Shown: positions 1-6,398, counted from the first letter of the stretch. The stretch: 6,609 nucleotides of DNA from JAAEUB01 sp964550345 (GCA_964550345.1 CAZJYZ010000080.1:1-6609); one strand, 5' to 3'. Notes: generated by a model not told the origin, from the letters alone. A program made the numbers and translations.

Positions 1-1040
1 GTACCGGCGTCGTCGGTGACGTGGTCGCCGTCGATCATGGGGAGACCTTCGGGATAGTCCCAATAGGGGTCCAGATCAGCGAATGGGTGTTTTAGGATCA
101 TGCCGTCAAATTCGGATGCCGCAACATCGCGCACGCGGGTGAACTCGGTCACGCGCGATTTGGTCAGCGCGTCTTCTGCCAGCGTGTCGGCGAACAGGTA
201 GAGATCGCCCGGATTGGTCCAGCTTTCTTCTTCGGTCGCGTCAACGCGGTAGAGGCCGTAGGCGATCTTGTCGTTATAGGCGACGGCTTTGTTCGATGGG
301 ATCGTCCAAGGGGTGGTGGTCCAGATCACGACACGGGCCTCAGCCAGATCGCCATGACCATTGGCCGCAGAGAACGGCACCCAGATCGTGTGCGACTTGT
401 GATCGTGATACTCGATCTCGGCCTCGGCCAGCGCGGTCTTTTCGACCGGCGACCACATCACAGGTTTTGAGCCCTGATAAAGCGAGCCGTTCATCAAAAA
501 CTTCATGAACTCTTCCGCGATCACCCGTTCGGCGTGGAAATCCATCGTCAGATAGGGATTTTCCCAGTTGCCGGTGATGCCCAGGCGTTTGAATTCCTCG
601 CGCTGGATATCGACCCAACCTTCGGCGAACTTGCGGCATTCCTGACGGAAATCGACGACGTTTACGTCATCCTTATTCTTACCCTTTTTGCGGTATTGTT
701 CTTCGATTTTCCACTCGATCGGCAACCCGTGGCAATCCCAACCCGGCACATAGCGGGCATCGAAACCCATCATCTGGTGCGAACGCACGATCATGTCCTT
801 GATCGTCTTGTTCAGCGCGTGGCCGATGTGCAGGTGGCCGTTCGCATAGGGCGGACCATCGTGCAGGGTGAACGGCTTGCGGCTGCCGTCTTTGGCTTTG
901 TCGCGAAGACGTCCGTAAACGTCCATCTGTTCCCAACGTTCCAGCCAGCTTGGCTCTCGCTTTGGAAGGCCCGCACGCATTGGAAAATCGGTTTGGGGTA
1001 GGTTGAGGGTAGACTTATAGTCTGGGGTCTCGGCACACAT
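1..1040 (-). CDS. ileS: Isoleucyl-tRNA synthetase, N-terminal part (cut by window edge)
   Basis: Class I aminoacyl-tRNA synthetase that charges tRNA-Ile with isoleucine in the cytoplasm and edits misactivated valine. The visible 346 codons read MCAETPDYKSTLNLPQTDFP at the start. The class I signature HLHIGH lies at residues 69-74, preceded by DGPPYANG. The IleS/ValS-type GWDCHGLPIEWKIE block is near residues 100-113. The threonine-rich TTTPWTIPSN motif of the CP1 editing domain is near residues 241-250, and the fragment ends in HVTDDAGT, also in CP1. The KMSKS loop, anticodon-binding domain and C-terminal zinc region lie outside the window; full-length family members are roughly 900-1000 residues. 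The ATG at 1040 is chosen because GGAG sits 10 bases upstream (1051-1054) and family homology begins just after it. The frame is intact. It is divergent from the cytochrome pair. Confidence 0.96.
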   Translation of the reverse strand, partial: MCAETPDYKSTLNLPQTDFPMRAGLPKREPSWLERWEQMDVYGRLRDKAKDGSRKPFTLHDGPPYANGHLHIGHALNKTIKDMIVRSHQMMGFDARYVPGWDCHGLPIEWKIEEQYRKKGKNKDDVNVVDFRQECRKFAEGWVDIQREEFKRLGITGNWENPYLTMDFHAERVIAEEFMKFLMNGSLYQGSKPVMWSPVEKTALAEAEIEYHDHKSHTIWVPFSAANGHGDLAEARVVIWTTTPWTIPSNKAVAYNDKIAYGLYRVDATEEESWTNPGDLYLFADTLAEDALTKSRVTEFTRVRDVAASEFDGMILKHPFADLDPYWDYPEGLPMIDGDHVTDDAG

Positions 1041-1299
1041 ATCCGTGTTGCTCCGTCATCATTCATCGTGGGGGTGGTAACAAATGTCGGCGCGGTGTTC
1101 CATACGCCTTTGCCCGACAAACTCTGTTTCTTAGAGCGTCGGGTGACTAATTCGAATAATGATGCCGAACTGTCGTTGCATGGCGGTGGTTATAGGGGGG
1201 GAAACCGGTGAGGTCCAGAGGGCGGCGCCATCTGTTTTGGATCACGAAACCGTTTGGGTGTGTGGTAGGTATTGACCAATAATCCGCAATCGGCATTTA
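1041..1299. other. Divergent intergenic region between ileS and the cytochrome pair
   Basis: About 260 bases without a supported gene. It must contain the promoters of ileS (leftward) and of the cytochrome pair (rightward). I see the ileS Shine-Dalgarno sequence (GGAG, 1051-1054, minus strand) and a candidate -35-like TTGACC at 1272-1277 for the rightward genes, but only a poor -10 (ATTTAT, 1295-1300). No tRNA, riboswitch or convincing operator palindrome was found. A short open frame crossing the ileS start on the minus strand (to 1120) is an out-of-frame shadow. Confidence 0.6.
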
Positions 1300-1755
1300 T
1301 TGCGCCAAAGCATCGAACAGGGAAAGCACATAACCAAGAAAATAGTGATCATCGTTGCCGTCATCGCAGTGGCGGCCTTTGCTTATTGGAGCTTTTTGGG
1401 ATTAGAAGACCCAGTCGCCGAAGTCGCCGTTTCGGATGGCGCATTGGTGCAAGTCACCGTTCCAGAGCTGACCGGCGCTGCCAAGGTTGGAGAACAAATC
1501 TTCAACGCCAAATGCGCGGCCTGTCACGGGAATAACGCTGCTGGGCGCGAAGGTTCAGGACCGCCGCTTGTGCACAAGATTTACGAACCAAGCCACCACG
1601 GCGACATGGCCTTTATGCTGGCCGCTCGCCAAGGGGTTCGGGGGCACCACTGGCCGTTTGGCAATATGCCACCGGTTGACCGGCTGACGGATGGCGACGT
1701 GAAACAGGTCATTACATATGTACGCACGCTTCAGCGGGCAAACGGGATTAACTAA
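1300..1755 (+). CDS. Membrane-anchored class I monohaem cytochrome c
   Basis: Small class I c-type cytochrome, probably a periplasmic one-electron carrier tethered to the inner membrane. In the numbering from TTG at 1300 (151 residues), an uncleaved-looking hydrophobic helix spans about residues 14-33 after two lysines. The haem attachment site CAACH is at 72-76, giving covalent cysteines C72 and C75 and axial H76. The likely sixth ligand is M123 in GNMPPV, followed by a C-terminal helix (VKQVITYVRTLQ), as in mono-haem class I folds. The redox partner is unknown. The start is uncertain. TTG at 1300 has no clear Shine-Dalgarno sequence, while AGGGA at 1319-1323 is ideally spaced before an in-frame ATA at 1330 that would give MTKKIVIIV; GTG at 1345 is a further option but loses the lysines. 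It is followed 10 bases later by the class II cytochrome, so the two are probably co-transcribed. Confidence 0.85.
   Translation: MRQSIEQGKHITKKIVIIVAVIAVAAFAYWSFLGLEDPVAEVAVSDGALVQVTVPELTGAAKVGEQIFNAKCAACHGNNAAGREGSGPPLVHKIYEPSHHGDMAFMLAARQGVRGHHWPFGNMPPVDRLTDGDVKQVITYVRTLQRANGIN
1319..1332 (+). promoter_or_regulatory. Shine-Dalgarno in front of a possible ATA start codon
   Basis: AGGGA at 1319-1323, then six bases, then ATA at 1330-1332, in frame with the cytochrome. This is the only good ribosome-binding site near the start of this gene. It would place the start at ATA-ACC-AAG-AAA (Met-Thr-Lys-Lys) directly before the hydrophobic helix, a natural N-terminus. Either this is a rare AUA start, an ATG mutated to ATA, or the true start is the upstream TTG or downstream GTG. 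Confidence 0.4.
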
Positions 1756-1765
1756 GGCACACATC

Positions 1766-2209
1766 ATGAAATTTCGAATAACTGCCGTTGCGGTGGCAAT
1801 TACTGCTGCGACCACAGTGCTTGCGCATCAAGGAGCATCGGGCGTTGTTAAAGAACGCATGGACGCGATGAGCAGCATTGCCACCAACCTTAAATCGGTG
1901 AACCAAATGCTACGGGGGTCATTGGACTATGACGAAGCGTCTGTGCGTGGGGCAATGCAGGAAATCGCGGCCTACGCCATTACGCTTCCTCACAAATTCC
2001 CGCATGGCACGGATGCTGCACCTAGCGAGGCCGGACCTGCGATCTGGGACGATGCGGATGGTTTCAATGCGATCTTTCTAGATCTCGAAATGTCGGCGAC
2101 CGAAGTTGCTGAACTTGCCGGTGACCAAACTGCTGTAGCCACTGGTTTTCGCAATATCGCCAAGACCTGCAAGGCATGTCACAAGACATACCGGATAGAT
2201 CGGGACTAA
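1766..2209 (+). CDS. Class II c-type cytochrome (c556 / c'-like), periplasmic
   Basis: Periplasmic four-helix-bundle cytochrome of the c'/c556 family. The 147-residue precursor has a Sec signal peptide at about residues 1-20 (MKFRITAVAVAITAATTVLA). The haem site CKACH is close to the C-terminus at 135-139 (C135, C138, axial H139), the diagnostic position for class II. An N-terminal VVKERMDAM helix (about 27-35) offers methionines at 32 and 35; in low-spin c556 proteins a methionine in this helix is the sixth ligand, so a c556 electron carrier is more likely than a five-coordinate gas-binding c', but this is inference. Length is normal for the family. ATG at 1766 is chosen over upstream in-frame codons because AAGG (1754-1757), overlapping the stop codon of the preceding cytochrome, lies eight bases before it and the signal peptide begins there. 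It forms a pair with the upstream class I cytochrome. Confidence 0.9.
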   Translation: MKFRITAVAVAITAATTVLAHQGASGVVKERMDAMSSIATNLKSVNQMLRGSLDYDEASVRGAMQEIAAYAITLPHKFPHGTDAAPSEAGPAIWDDADGFNAIFLDLEMSATEVAELAGDQTAVATGFRNIAKTCKACHKTYRIDRD

Positions 2210-2219
2210 ACGCCAAGCA

Positions 2220-2249
2220 CCCGACGGCCATTTTTCGCCATCCCACGGG
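2220..2249. terminator. Weak hairpin between convergent genes, possible terminator
   Basis: GACGGC (2223-2228) can pair with GCCATC (2237-2242), with one G-T wobble, around the loop CATTTTTC. CCC (2220-2222) and GGG (2247-2249) can add an outer stem across a bulge. It sits in the 49-base gap between the converging cytochrome and ycjF genes, where a bidirectional terminator is expected. There is no T-tract after the stem on either strand, so intrinsic termination is not demonstrated. Confidence 0.3.
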
Positions 2250-2258
2250 CAGGCTAAA

Positions 2259-3242
2259 TCACCCCCGCTGAAACAAGCCTGTCAGCGCGCGTTTTACGAC
2301 GCCCGCTGTTTTTGGCTTGGTCCGCGCCACAAAGGGCATGGGGCGGCATAGGGTCATAGCAGCAATGCCGACGCGGGCGGTTAGGGCGCCGTTGATAACG
2401 CCTTCGCCAAACCGGCGCGAGATTTTGCCAGCGATGGTGCCACCGGCGACTGAACCGATCAGATCATCCCCTACGGACAAGGCCCCTGTCGCTACCAGAT
2501 GGGTCACGACGGATTTGATCAGCCTCCAGCTGCCAAAGGTGCCAGACCTGCCGCCATAAATCTGCGCGATGGCCCGTACCATTTTCAGGTTCGATGCCAA
2601 GGCGATAACCACATCTGCAAGGGCCAGTGGCACCAAAGCGGTCAGGGCCGCAACACGACGCGAGGCGGCTTCGATCTCTTTCAGCGCGGCGTTATCCAGA
2701 GGTTCGACCAATTCGGTTTCCAGCACGCTCAGAACCGATTGCGCATCCATTTGGTCGGGCAGTAGTTCATCGACGCGCTGAAGCTTCCAGCTTAGATCGC
2801 GACGACTTCGGTAAAGGGCCAACACGGATGCGGCTGCTTTCATGCCTGCGTCACGCGATCCGTCCTCGGATGCCGTTGTTGCTTGATCCTGAAGGCGATC
2901 CAAAACGCCCAACCGGCGATAGGCGAGAACCTCTCGCCCTGCCACAACAAGCAACAGCGCTAGGGCAATGGCAACAGCACTAGCATAAATGCCGCCGAGA
3001 AGCGGATAGCTGGCCAGAAGCCCCTGAACAAAGGACCACAGCGCGATCCCGATCCAGCCGGTGATCAGCGCCAGTGTCATTGTCGTCAGCCATTTGCCCA
3101 ACCGGCTGATCCGGCCCTGCGGCTTGGCCAATGTGGATGCGAGAACCGGCATCGCGGCTTCACCAAGCTCTGGCACAGGGGGGGCGTCGGCTGGTGATAC
3201 CACGTCTTGCTCAAGCTCGATTATCTGAGGCTTTTGGCTCAT
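2259..3242 (-). CDS. ycjF: YcjF/DUF697-family inner-membrane protein
   Basis: Membrane protein of the YcjF family (DUF697, TIGR01620-like), 327 residues, of unknown biochemical function. In many proteobacteria it is encoded next to the YcjX ATPase. An acidic, proline-rich N-terminal tail (about 1-40) precedes two hydrophobic segments (about 55-75 and 80-100, the second ending in GREVLAYRRL). A charged cytoplasmic region follows (RDLSWKLQRVDELLPDQ), then the conserved C-terminal half with LTALVPLALADVVIALASNLKMVRAIAQIYGG-type sequence, typical of this family. The start is ATG at 3242, not the GTG 18 bases upstream, because this ATG overlaps the stop of the preceding GNAT gene as ATGA, a translational-coupling arrangement. 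It is the last gene of the ycjX-GNAT-ycjF operon. The psp link is known for E. coli and is not shown here. Confidence 0.88.
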   Translation of the reverse strand: MSQKPQIIELEQDVVSPADAPPVPELGEAAMPVLASTLAKPQGRISRLGKWLTTMTLALITGWIGIALWSFVQGLLASYPLLGGIYASAVAIALALLLVVAGREVLAYRRLGVLDRLQDQATTASEDGSRDAGMKAAASVLALYRSRRDLSWKLQRVDELLPDQMDAQSVLSVLETELVEPLDNAALKEIEAASRRVAALTALVPLALADVVIALASNLKMVRAIAQIYGGRSGTFGSWRLIKSVVTHLVATGALSVGDDLIGSVAGGTIAGKISRRFGEGVINGALTARVGIAAMTLCRPMPFVARTKPKTAGVVKRALTGLFQRG

Positions 3243-3676
3243 GATTTCGCCCTTTCCCACACCAGAAACACATCCGGCAGTTTTTCGTCGTTTCGTTGGC
3301 CGTCGGTCAGGTCGCTTTCGTCGAAGCCTTCTCGATTATAGAACCGCCGTGCGCCGCCGTTGGCTTGAAAAGTCCAAAGCTCTAGCCGGTCGGCAGTAGA
3401 TTTGGCGTGGTCTAGCAACGCCTTGCCGATCCCCTGCCCTTGTACGTCGTTTGCCACGTAGAGACAGTTCACCTCGTCCCCGTCCTGCGCCAGAAATCCG
3501 TGGACGGCGTCACCTTGGGCAACCGTCACCCAACCGCGATCAATCATCGTGGCGCAAAAGCTCACATCTTCGGCCCGCGTGTGGATGCGCGGCATCCAGT
3601 CGGTCGTGTCTATAAACTCAGACAGGATCGCCCCGACCTTGCCCGCATCTGTGGATTTGGCTGGTCTGAGGATCAT
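3239..3676 (-). CDS. GNAT-family N-acetyltransferase
   Basis: Predicted acetyl-CoA-dependent N-acetyltransferase, 145 residues, a typical single-domain GNAT length; the acceptor substrate is unknown. The sequence opens with the usual MILRPAKSTDAGKVGAIL beta1-alpha1 pattern. Motif A, the pyrophosphate-binding loop, is CLYVANDVQGQGIGKALL at about 71-88 (Q/R-x-x-G-x-G/A consensus met by QGQGIG). Motif B is the ANGGARRFYNREGF stretch at 105-118, which carries the conserved tyrosine and is common in RimI-like and toxin-tailoring GNATs alike. It overlaps the ycjX stop by ATGA at its start and the ycjF start by ATGA at its end, so it is translationally coupled to both. The family is certain. A role linked to YcjX/YcjF, for example modifying an envelope or stress protein, is only suggested by position. 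Confidence 0.9.
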   Translation of the reverse strand: MILRPAKSTDAGKVGAILSEFIDTTDWMPRIHTRAEDVSFCATMIDRGWVTVAQGDAVHGFLAQDGDEVNCLYVANDVQGQGIGKALLDHAKSTADRLELWTFQANGGARRFYNREGFDESDLTDGQRNDEKLPDVFLVWERAKS

Positions 3677-5058
3677 TTCAAAACATCCCCGATTAGGAAC
3701 TGCGCCGCCCGATCCAGCCGGATATGAGGAGGCCCCTGCCCCGGCAAAAGCGTCAGTGGGGCTGGCTGAAAGGCAACGTCTTTAAGACCAAAACGCCCCT
3801 CGGCTTCCAAAACTTCGGCCAATGTCTTTGGCACCGCACCGGGATGGAACGCGACGGGCGATGCTTTGCCGAACACCTGTCCCTGCACACAATCCAGCGT
3901 GTCACCGTTCTGCTTCACGCTCGCTTCGGTCGTTGCCCTGAGTGAGGCAAGGCACATCGACGCCGTTTCTGCCCCCGCGAAATCCGCGCGGTCGCGGGAT
4001 TGGCGGACTAGCGAGTCCATGAACGCTGCCAAATCGCCGTGCTGTTTGTGGTGCAGGTGATCTACCTTCGTCGCCGCAAAGAGGATTTTTTCAACCCTTC
4101 GGCCACCCAACAGCTTTTTCAGGAAACGATTCCGGCCCGGCCTGAACGCCTCCATCAGTCCAGACATCGTATCGCGCAATTCACGCACAGCCGGACGCCC
4201 TCGATGCATCGCGCCCAACGCATCTACCAGCACAACCTGACGGTCGATCCGCGCAAAGTGGTTGTGAAAGAAGGGGCGGACGACTTTGGACTTATAGGCC
4301 GCGAAACGGCGCTCCATCTCTCGACGCAGAGATTTTTTGGCCGCTTCGCCCTTTACAGGCGCAAAGGTCAAAACAGGGGACCCTTCCAGATCGCCAGGCA
4401 GTAAGAACCGGCCTGGCGTGCAATCCGACCAGCCTGCGTCCCGCGCGGCGTTCAGGTAGCTTGTGAACGCTTTGGCCAAGGCTTGCGCCTTAACCTCGTC
4501 GTGTTCTTCCGCTCCGTCGGTGGTCTCGTAAAGCGCCAAAAATTCGGCTGCCTCAGCCCGACCGGCCCTGCGTTTCAGCGTGTCATCGCACCATTGCTGA
4601 TAGGATTTTTCCAGCAAAAGCAGATCCAGCAACCACTCACCCGGGTAATCGACGATATCTATGTGAACCGTCCGAGGCCCTTGAAACCCGCCCAGAAACC
4701 CTTGGGGTTCAATCCTGAACGACAGCCGCAATTCTGAAATCGACCGCGTGCTTTCCGGCCAATAGGGTTCGGGGCCGGTCAGTGCTTCCAGATGCGATTC
4801 ATAGTCGAAACGCGGAACCGTATCGTCCGGCTGGGGCTGCGAAAACGCCGCCTTAATCAGCGAGGCTCCGGAAAGCCCCTGCATCCGCCCGCGATCCAGA
4901 AGATTGGCCACCAGCGACGTGATAAATACCGTTTTGCCCGACCGCGCGAGACCGGTAACACCCAAACGGATGACCGGTTCGAACAGGGCTTCACTGATGC
5001 TGTCCCCGATGGCGCTGACCTGCCGCTCGGCATCTTTGAGTATCGTATTCAGGGCCAA
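3673..5058 (-). CDS. ycjX: YcjX-family P-loop ATPase/GTPase-like protein
   Basis: Member of the YcjX (DUF463) family of P-loop NTPases, 461 residues, close to the family's usual length. Walker A is GLARSGKT at 36-43. A DYPGEWLLDL segment at about 137-146 matches the family's Walker B/DxPG region. A second conserved block, VVLVDALGAMHRG, lies at about 275-287, and a TKVD motif at 330-333 resembles the base-recognition NKxD of GTPases. There is no signal peptide, so the protein is expected in the cytoplasm, possibly at the membrane with YcjF. The start is TTG at 5058: AGGAAAGG (5065-5072) ends six bases upstream, and no ATG or GTG fits better. It is the first gene of the ycjX-GNAT-ycjF operon and diverges from truA. 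The family assignment is firm; the cellular role is poorly understood. Confidence 0.93.
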   Translation of the reverse strand: MALNTILKDAERQVSAIGDSISEALFEPVIRLGVTGLARSGKTVFITSLVANLLDRGRMQGLSGASLIKAAFSQPQPDDTVPRFDYESHLEALTGPEPYWPESTRSISELRLSFRIEPQGFLGGFQGPRTVHIDIVDYPGEWLLDLLLLEKSYQQWCDDTLKRRAGRAEAAEFLALYETTDGAEEHDEVKAQALAKAFTSYLNAARDAGWSDCTPGRFLLPGDLEGSPVLTFAPVKGEAAKKSLRREMERRFAAYKSKVVRPFFHNHFARIDRQVVLVDALGAMHRGRPAVRELRDTMSGLMEAFRPGRNRFLKKLLGGRRVEKILFAATKVDHLHHKQHGDLAAFMDSLVRQSRDRADFAGAETASMCLASLRATTEASVKQNGDTLDCVQGQVFGKASPVAFHPGAVPKTLAEVLEAEGRFGLKDVAFQPAPLTLLPGQGPPHIRLDRAAQFLIGDVLK

Positions 5059-5064
5059 AGGCGA

Positions 5065-5072
5065 CCTTTCCT
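5065..5072 (-). promoter_or_regulatory. Strong Shine-Dalgarno deciding the TTG start of ycjX
   Basis: On the minus strand AGGAAAGG ends six bases before TTG 5058-5056. It is the strongest ribosome-binding site seen in the window, and it supports the non-ATG start. Confidence 0.7.
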
Positions 5073-5086
5073 AAGTTGTTGATTTT

Positions 5087-5116
5087 AACATAGGCAGCCG
5101 CGCGATAGGTTTCCAG
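5087..5116 (-). promoter_or_regulatory. Possible sigma70-type promoter for the ycjX operon
   Basis: CTGGAA (5116-5111, minus strand) and TATGTT (5092-5087) are separated by 18 bases and lie about 30 bases upstream of the ycjX start. The match is partial and this is a guess from spacing. The GG-N10-GC pattern of a sigma54 site, known for the E. coli psp-controlled homologue, is not found here. Confidence 0.25.
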
Positions 5117-5158
5117 TCAGGGATTGCCCCGTGGCTTTGCAACGGCTAATGGACGCCC

Positions 5159-5926
5159 ATGCCACGCTACGCCCTTAAAGTCGAATACCACGGAGCCCCC
5201 TTTGCCGGATGGCAAAGACAGGCCGACCAGCCGTCGGTACAGGGCGCGATTGAGGACGCTTTGGCAAAGCTTGAACCGCGCGCCCACACGATTGCAGCGG
5301 CAGGCCGGACCGATGCCGGTGTCCATGCGTTCGCGCAGGTTGCCCATTGTGACATGGAAAAAGACTGGGACCCGTTCCGCCTGTCCGAGGCGTTGAATTT
5401 CCACCTGAAACCCTTGCCCGTGGCGATCCTGCAGGCCGTTCGGGTCGATGACGACTGGCACGCAAGGTTCTCGGCTGTTGAGCGGCGCTATTTCTTCCGC
5501 CTTCTGACCCGTCGCGCCCCTGCGACCCATGATAAGGGATTGGTCTGGCAGGTCGGGCATGATCTTGATGTGGACTTGATGCGACAGGGCGCTGCCCATC
5601 TGATCGGCCATCACGATTTCACAACGTTTCGTTCGTCCATCTGTCAGGCGGCATCGCCGGTCAAAACCATGGACGAGATCACGATTGATCAAGTCGAGGG
5701 CCTGTCAGGGCGGGAATACCAATTCCGCCTACGCGCACGGTCGTTCTTGCACAATCAGGTACGTTCGTTTGTTGGCACGCTAGAACGCGTTGGTGCAGGC
5801 TCATGGGACCCGATCCGCGTGAAAGAGGCGCTTGAAGCAAAAGACCGTGCAGAATGTGGTCCGGTTTGTCCGCCCGAGGGGCTTTATCTGGCGGGTGTTG
5901 AGTATCCTGAGGATGTGTTTGGGTAG
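5159..5926 (+). CDS. truA: tRNA pseudouridine synthase A (positions 38-40)
   Basis: Converts uridines 38, 39 and 40 in the anticodon arm of many tRNAs to pseudouridine; cytoplasmic and cofactor-free. The 255-residue length is normal. The N-terminus MPRYALKVEYHGAPFAGWQRQ is the typical TruA opening. The catalytic aspartate is D52 in AAGRTDAGVHA (about 47-57). GHHDFTTFRSS lies near 150, the RSFLHNQVRSFVGTL block (usually RxFLxxMVR) near 198-212, and the C-terminal CPPEGLYLAGVEYP near 236-249. In the RSFLHNQVR block the usual methionine is glutamine. ATG 5159 is preceded by a weak GGA only (5151-5153), but family homology begins at once. It diverges from ycjX with a 100-base gap and has no co-directional neighbour in view; gene remnants follow it. 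Confidence 0.97.
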   Translation: MPRYALKVEYHGAPFAGWQRQADQPSVQGAIEDALAKLEPRAHTIAAAGRTDAGVHAFAQVAHCDMEKDWDPFRLSEALNFHLKPLPVAILQAVRVDDDWHARFSAVERRYFFRLLTRRAPATHDKGLVWQVGHDLDVDLMRQGAAHLIGHHDFTTFRSSICQAASPVKTMDEITIDQVEGLSGREYQFRLRARSFLHNQVRSFVGTLERVGAGSWDPIRVKEALEAKDRAECGPVCPPEGLYLAGVEYPEDVFG

Positions 5927-5941
5927 GGTGAATTCTCACCC
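5926..5941. terminator. Perfect 6-bp hairpin overlapping the truA stop codon
   Basis: GGGTGA (5926-5931) and TCACCC (5936-5941) form a perfect stem with an ATTC loop, starting at the last base of the truA TAG. No T-run follows on either strand. It also covers the stop codon of the converging remnant (TCA, 5936-5938, plus strand), so it may be a remaining bidirectional terminator. Confidence 0.35.
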
Positions 5942-6024
5942 CACCGAACGCACCTCCAACCAGTCCTTAACCCCTCCAGCGGCATCTTCCCCGTGACGTC
6001 AAAACGGTTCGACAGGTCCAACGG
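5936..6024 (-). pseudogene. Frameshifted C-terminal remnant of an unknown protein
   Basis: A short minus-strand stretch, convergent with truA, reads like the tail of a real protein if one base is restored. Frame one gives PLDLSNRFDVTG (6024-5989). The adjacent frame gives EDAAGGVKDWLEVRSVG and a TGA stop (5989-5936). The switch falls in a run of four G residues (5992-5989, minus); a fifth G would join the two. The upstream limit is a TAG at 6027-6025 in the first frame. I do not recognise the family. With only 29 codons, chance cannot be excluded; the support is the protein-like composition, the position of the stop against truA, and the other gene remnants nearby. Confidence 0.35.
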
Positions 6025-6195
6025 CTAGCGAAAGCTATGATGCTTAGGGGATCAGCCAAACACCAGAAGATCTGAAGGTGCGGGGGAACTCCCGTGCGGC
6101 GATGAACTGCTTACCGGCAGGCCTGCCACTTTCATTTAGAACAAGCCCTGATACGCGATGCCCCGCCGGAGATTGGTCCGCGCGGGGGTAAATCC
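6025..6195. other. Unassigned segment with several predicted hairpins
   Basis: No recognisable gene. Plus-strand hairpins visible by eye are TAGC-GAAA-GCTA (6026-6037, GNRA tetraloop), CACC...GGTG enclosing AGA-AGA-TCT (6061-6080), GCGGG...CCCGTGC (6081-6098) and the GC-rich stem at 6161-6187. On the minus strand a frame is open through the whole segment and ends at TAA 6046-6044, containing SGRPAGKQFIAAREF and GVWLIP, without a convincing start. It could be a structured RNA, a repeat, or another decayed coding end. I cannot decide between these. Confidence 0.35.
6161..6187 (-). terminator. GC-rich stem-loop just after the DUF4260 stop
   Basis: CCCCGC+CGGA (6161-6170) pairs with TCCG (6177-6180) and GCGGGG (6182-6187): ten base pairs with a single bulged C at 6181 and a six-base loop. 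It begins eight bases after the stop codon of the DUF4260 remnant, the usual place for a terminator. No U-tract follows in that direction, so it is only a candidate. Confidence 0.4.
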
Positions 6196-6342
6196 CTATG
6201 ATTTGGCGCGACCCATGCGCCCGAGGTGGGTTTCATGGTGATCCTCACGGCTTTTCAAGCCATATCCAACCGCTCGATCAATCGCGATATGTGCCGCCCA
6301 GATCAAACCGATTTTCAGCGCGATATCTGCCCCCTTGGGGAT
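6196..6342 (-). pseudogene. C-terminal end of a DUF4260 membrane protein, 5' part lost
   Basis: The last 48 codons of a DUF4260-family protein, a small multi-helix membrane protein family of unknown function. The piece shows the hallmark block of the family: a hydrophobic IALKIGLIWAAHIAIDRAVG helix, then GYGLK (AHIxxDRxxGYGLK pattern), then THLGRMGR shortly before the TAG stop at 6198-6196. The N-terminal helices are missing: the reading frame runs into the presumed left end of an IS3-family element at about 6343, so the gene has been disrupted or partly deleted. The family assignment is from motif memory and fairly secure; the exact breakpoint is inferred. Confidence 0.7.
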
Positions 6343-6386
6343 TGAGCCTCCCCATCTGAACTGGTCCAGCGCTATGTTTAGAGAAC

Positions 6387-6391
6387 GGAGG
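6387..6391 (+). promoter_or_regulatory. Shine-Dalgarno of IS3 orfA
   Basis: GGAGG, seven bases before ATG 6399; supports the chosen orfA start. Confidence 0.65.
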
Positions 6392-6398
6392 ACCGAGA

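Noticed and set aside
534..1001. Long plus-strand open frame opposite ileS
   Set aside because: It is antisense to a strongly conserved ileS frame and shows no family features.
1272..1300. FNR/Anr-type box upstream of the cytochrome pair
   Set aside because: TTGAC is present but the second half-site at the required spacing does not match.
4039..4404. Plus-strand open frames opposite ycjX and ycjF
   Set aside because: They mirror codon bias of the real minus-strand genes and look like no known protein.
5087..5130. Sigma54 promoter for ycjX, as in the E. coli psp regulon
   Set aside because: No GG-N10-GC with the TGGCAC/TTGC elements could be found upstream of ycjX.
5117..5692. 191-residue minus-strand open frame covering truA
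   Set aside because: It is antisense to truA, whose catalytic and conserved motifs are all in the plus frame.
6076..6100. Similarity to domain V of a group II intron (GGTGCGGGGGAACTCCCGTGC)
   Set aside because: The upper stem resembles it, but the lower stem does not pair and no AGC triad, domain VI or reverse transcriptase is present.
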